DNA of 6,605 bases from Deltaproteobacteria bacterium (GTDB taxonomy: Bacteria; Desulfobacterota; Dissulfuribacteria; Dissulfuribacterales; UBA3076). How positions within the stretch are numbered: the first letter of the stretch is position 1; each line of letters starts with the position of its first letter. The DNA lies in the NCBI GenBank assembly GCA_013138705.1, contig WTCF01000019.1:1-6605 (forward strand). Direction: 5' to 3'. The notes under the pieces were generated by a model. The model saw only the letters and a list, made by a program, of their open reading frames with translations. It did not search any database and was not told where the DNA came from. Below are positions 5,552-6,605 of the stretch, in pieces. A program made the translations under genes and the position numbers.

Positions 5552-6070
5552 TTGAGACCATTTCTCCAACAACTTGCTGGAAAAATTCCCTGGGGGCAAA
5601 ATCTGGTCGTCGTGCAAAAGGCAAAAGATCTTGAGACGTCCATCCTGAGGGAAATGGAGGGCTTTATCCTGGAGCTTGGAGTCGGCTTTTCGTTTGTTGC
5701 CCGCCAAAAGAGGATCACAGTCGATAATGAGGATTATTATCTTGATCTGCTCTTTTTTCACCGCAAACTCAAACGGCTCATTGCCATTGAATTGAAACTC
5801 GGCAAGTTCAAGCCAGCCTATAAAGGCCAGATGGAGCTATATCTGCGCTGGCTGGAAAAGCATGAAAAGGAACCCGGCGAAAAAACTCCTCTGGGCCTAA
5901 TCCTCTGTGCCGGAAAGGCCAGCGAACAGATCGAGCTGTTGGAGCTTGATAAAAGCAGCATCAAGGTAGCTGAATACATGACAGAATTGCCAAAACGCGA
6001 ACTGCTGGAGCAGAAACTTCACAAAGCGGTTGAATTGGCGTGGAAACGGCTGGAGGCGAAACCTACGTAG
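5552..6070 (+). CDS. Truncated YhcG/DUF1016 protein keeping the PDDEXK nuclease domain
   Basis: YhcG-type proteins (usually about 330-370 aa) pair an N-terminal DUF1016 domain with a C-terminal PDDEXK nuclease domain and are common in accessory regions. This 172-aa frame keeps the nuclease domain whole: LETSILREMEGFILELG (27-43, with Glu41), FSFVARQKRI, DYYLDLLFFH (61-70, Asp65), IAIELKLGKFKPAYKGQMELYL with Glu80-x-Lys82, LGLILCAGK (114-122) and the C-terminal VAEYMTELPKRELLEQKLHKA. Residues 9-26 (AGKIPWGQNLVVVQKAKD) match the earlier PWGHN..L..K.KD segment of longer homologs, which normally lies about 70 residues away, so an in-frame internal deletion is inferred. The frame opens with TTG at 5552 and no Shine-Dalgarno, so expression is doubtful. 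It may be a pseudogene, or a minimal nuclease if translated. Confidence 0.82.
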   Translation: MRPFLQQLAGKIPWGQNLVVVQKAKDLETSILREMEGFILELGVGFSFVARQKRITVDNEDYYLDLLFFHRKLKRLIAIELKLGKFKPAYKGQMELYLRWLEKHEKEPGEKTPLGLILCAGKASEQIELLELDKSSIKVAEYMTELPKRELLEQKLHKAVELAWKRLEAKPT

Positions 6071-6181
6071 TGCAAAATGGCGATATTATAAACTTCCGTT
6101 TTAATGTTTTATGTGTAATACAGAATACATATTATATCAACTGGATAAAACCGGATATCAAGGGCATCAATTTGGAGTTAT

Positions 6182-6189
6182 GAACGTTC
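6182..6189. repeat. Palindrome GAACGTTC
   Basis: An exact 8-bp palindrome of the form GRACGTYC. A second copy, GGACGTCC, is found 96 bp further on. They are followed at 9-16 bp or directly by CGTCCC motifs. Confidence 0.45.
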
Positions 6190-6277
6190 TGCACGAGCGT
6201 CCCCTTGCCTATGTCGTCATTTCCAATGGGCCTTCTCAGCCTATCCCTGGCAATGTAGAATATGTCTAATTAGTAAA

Positions 6278-6304
6278 GGACGTCCCTGTCCCCTATACGT
6301 CCCC
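6278..6304. repeat. Palindrome GGACGTCC with repeated GTCCC motifs
   Basis: GGACGTCC (6278-6285) is an exact palindrome and leads into CCTGTCCCC and then ACGTCCCC, so three GTCCC units occur in 27 bp. A related CGTCCCC unit lies at 6198 and a CGTCCC at 5242. Together they suggest a recurring genomic motif or element edge. Confidence 0.45.
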
Positions 6305-6309
6305 TTTTC

Positions 6310-6338
6310 TTGACAACCATCATTGTGAGGCATATATT
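6310..6338 (+). promoter_or_regulatory. Sigma-70-type promoter of the antitoxin gene
   Basis: TTGACA (6310-6315) is a perfect -35 box and TATATT (6333-6338) a five-of-six -10 box, with the ideal 17-bp spacing. Transcription should start near 6345, giving a short leader of about 20 nt that contains the ribosome binding site. Confidence 0.82.
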
Positions 6339-6354
6339 GAGTCAAATTGAGTCA
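6336..6354 (+). promoter_or_regulatory. Candidate antitoxin operator: doubled ATTGAGTCA
   Basis: ATTGAGTCA occurs at 6336-6344 and 6346-6354, ten base pairs apart, so both copies face the same side of the helix. TGAGTCA is itself a quasi-palindrome. The first copy overlaps the -10 box and the second the start of the Shine-Dalgarno. Ribbon-helix-helix antitoxins typically repress their own operon by binding such tandem sites, so this is inferred to be the operator. Confidence 0.5.
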
Positions 6355-6362
6355 GGAGGTGA
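6354..6362 (+). promoter_or_regulatory. Strong ribosome binding site of the antitoxin gene
   Basis: AGGAGGTGA, an almost complete match to the anti-Shine-Dalgarno sequence, with the core GGAGG ending six bases before the ATG. It fixes the start at 6366. Confidence 0.85.
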
Positions 6363-6365
6363 CTT

Positions 6366-6605
6366 ATGACACAGATTACTTTACGCGGTATGGACTCGGA
6401 AACGGAACAGGAAATACGTAGAATGGCTCAAAAGAACGGTAAGTCCTTGAACCGTATCATTTTGGACATGCTCTACCAGTATACCGGATTTAAGAAAAAG
6501 GAGAAAAAATCCCTGTCAGAATCATTAAGAAAACTAGCTGGCGGTTGGAGTGAAAAGGATGCTTCTGAGTTTATGGAGTCCATAAAAGCATGTGAACAAA
6601 TTGAT
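6366..6605 (+). CDS. VapB/FitA-like ribbon-helix-helix antitoxin (3' end outside window)
   Basis: DNA-binding antitoxin of a probable VapBC-type toxin-antitoxin pair; it should neutralise a PIN-domain RNase and repress its own promoter. Eighty codons are present and no stop is reached. The N-terminus, MTQITLRGMDSETEQEIRRM followed by AQKNGKSLNRIILDMLYQYTG, has the RHH layout: a beta strand (ITLRG), helix A (SETEQEIRRMAQKN), a turn (GKS) and helix B (LNRIILDMLYQY). The C-terminal part, with KKSLSESLRKLAGGWSEKDA and EFMESIKACEQID, matches the toxin-binding tail of this antitoxin subfamily, where the EFxxSIKxCEQID motif comes close to the end, so few residues are missing. It has its own strong promoter, tandem operator-like repeats and an excellent Shine-Dalgarno. 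No toxin is visible because the window ends; a vapC-like gene directly downstream is expected. Confidence 0.85.
   Translation, partial: MTQITLRGMDSETEQEIRRMAQKNGKSLNRIILDMLYQYTGFKKKEKKSLSESLRKLAGGWSEKDASEFMESIKACEQID

Larger units (their letters stand above)
6071..6309. other. Intergenic region with CGTCCC motifs and palindromes
   Basis: This region before the antitoxin promoter has no established gene. A 52-codon frame (6111-6269, MCNTEYILYQLDKTG... to GNVEYV) is open and fairly protein-like, but no ribosome binding site precedes it and I recognise no family. CGTCCC occurs at 6198, 6281 and 6298, and GRACGTYC palindromes at 6182 and 6278. It may be a decayed non-autonomous element. Confidence 0.45.

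Noticed and set aside
5432..5761. Reverse-strand frames opposite the helicase tail and YhcG
   Set aside because: They are antisense to frames with clear family motifs, and show no recognisable domain.

Overview
The window suggests an anaerobic bacterium, most likely of the sulfate-reducing or syntrophic Desulfobacterota (former Deltaproteobacteria). The reasons are [NiFe]-hydrogenase maturation genes, mid-range base composition, decayed REP-associated transposase, schlafen-like and YhcG genes, a toxin-antitoxin operon, and short tandem arrays scattered between genes. This placement is inference; no marker gene fixes it.

Left part (1-3970), housekeeping. A forward alpha/beta hydrolase of the proline iminopeptidase family (S33) converges on a reverse-strand block read pgm, hypA, hypB. 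Pgm interconverts glucose-1-phosphate and glucose-6-phosphate. HypA and HypB insert nickel into [NiFe]-hydrogenase large subunits. The hyp genes are tightly packed, and hypB has an unusual start region: a near-perfect Shine-Dalgarno sequence with no standard start codon at normal distance. pgm is separated from hypA by 119 bp, mostly a nine-unit 7-bp tandem array. A second, shorter 7-bp array lies just upstream of pgm, touching its candidate promoter. Between the hydrolase and hypB is a short stretch that may be the leftover end of an IS21-type element.

Middle part (about 4110-6070), a graveyard of accessory genes. In order: a RAYT (Y1/HUH transposase) pseudogene with an internal deletion and lost C-terminus; a middle fragment of a schlafen/AlbA-type ATP-binding protein; a reverse-strand lysine-rich 125-aa hypothetical protein; the last ~58 codons of a probable helicase or nuclease-tailed protein; and a YhcG/DUF1016 protein that kept its PDDEXK nuclease domain but lost most of its N-terminal half. 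The fragments lie end to end and two show in-frame internal joins, so this looks like the eroded remains of a mobile or defence-related island.

Right part (6071-6605). A non-coding stretch with CGTCCC motifs and two GRACGTYC palindromes leads into a consensus-like sigma-70 promoter, a doubled 9-bp repeat that looks like an operator, a strong Shine-Dalgarno sequence and a ribbon-helix-helix VapB/FitA-like antitoxin. That gene runs off the window; a PIN-domain VapC toxin would be expected next.

I found no convincing new multi-gene system. The points most worth checking are the heptanucleotide arrays flanking pgm, the hypB start, and the shrunken but catalytically complete YhcG nuclease domain.
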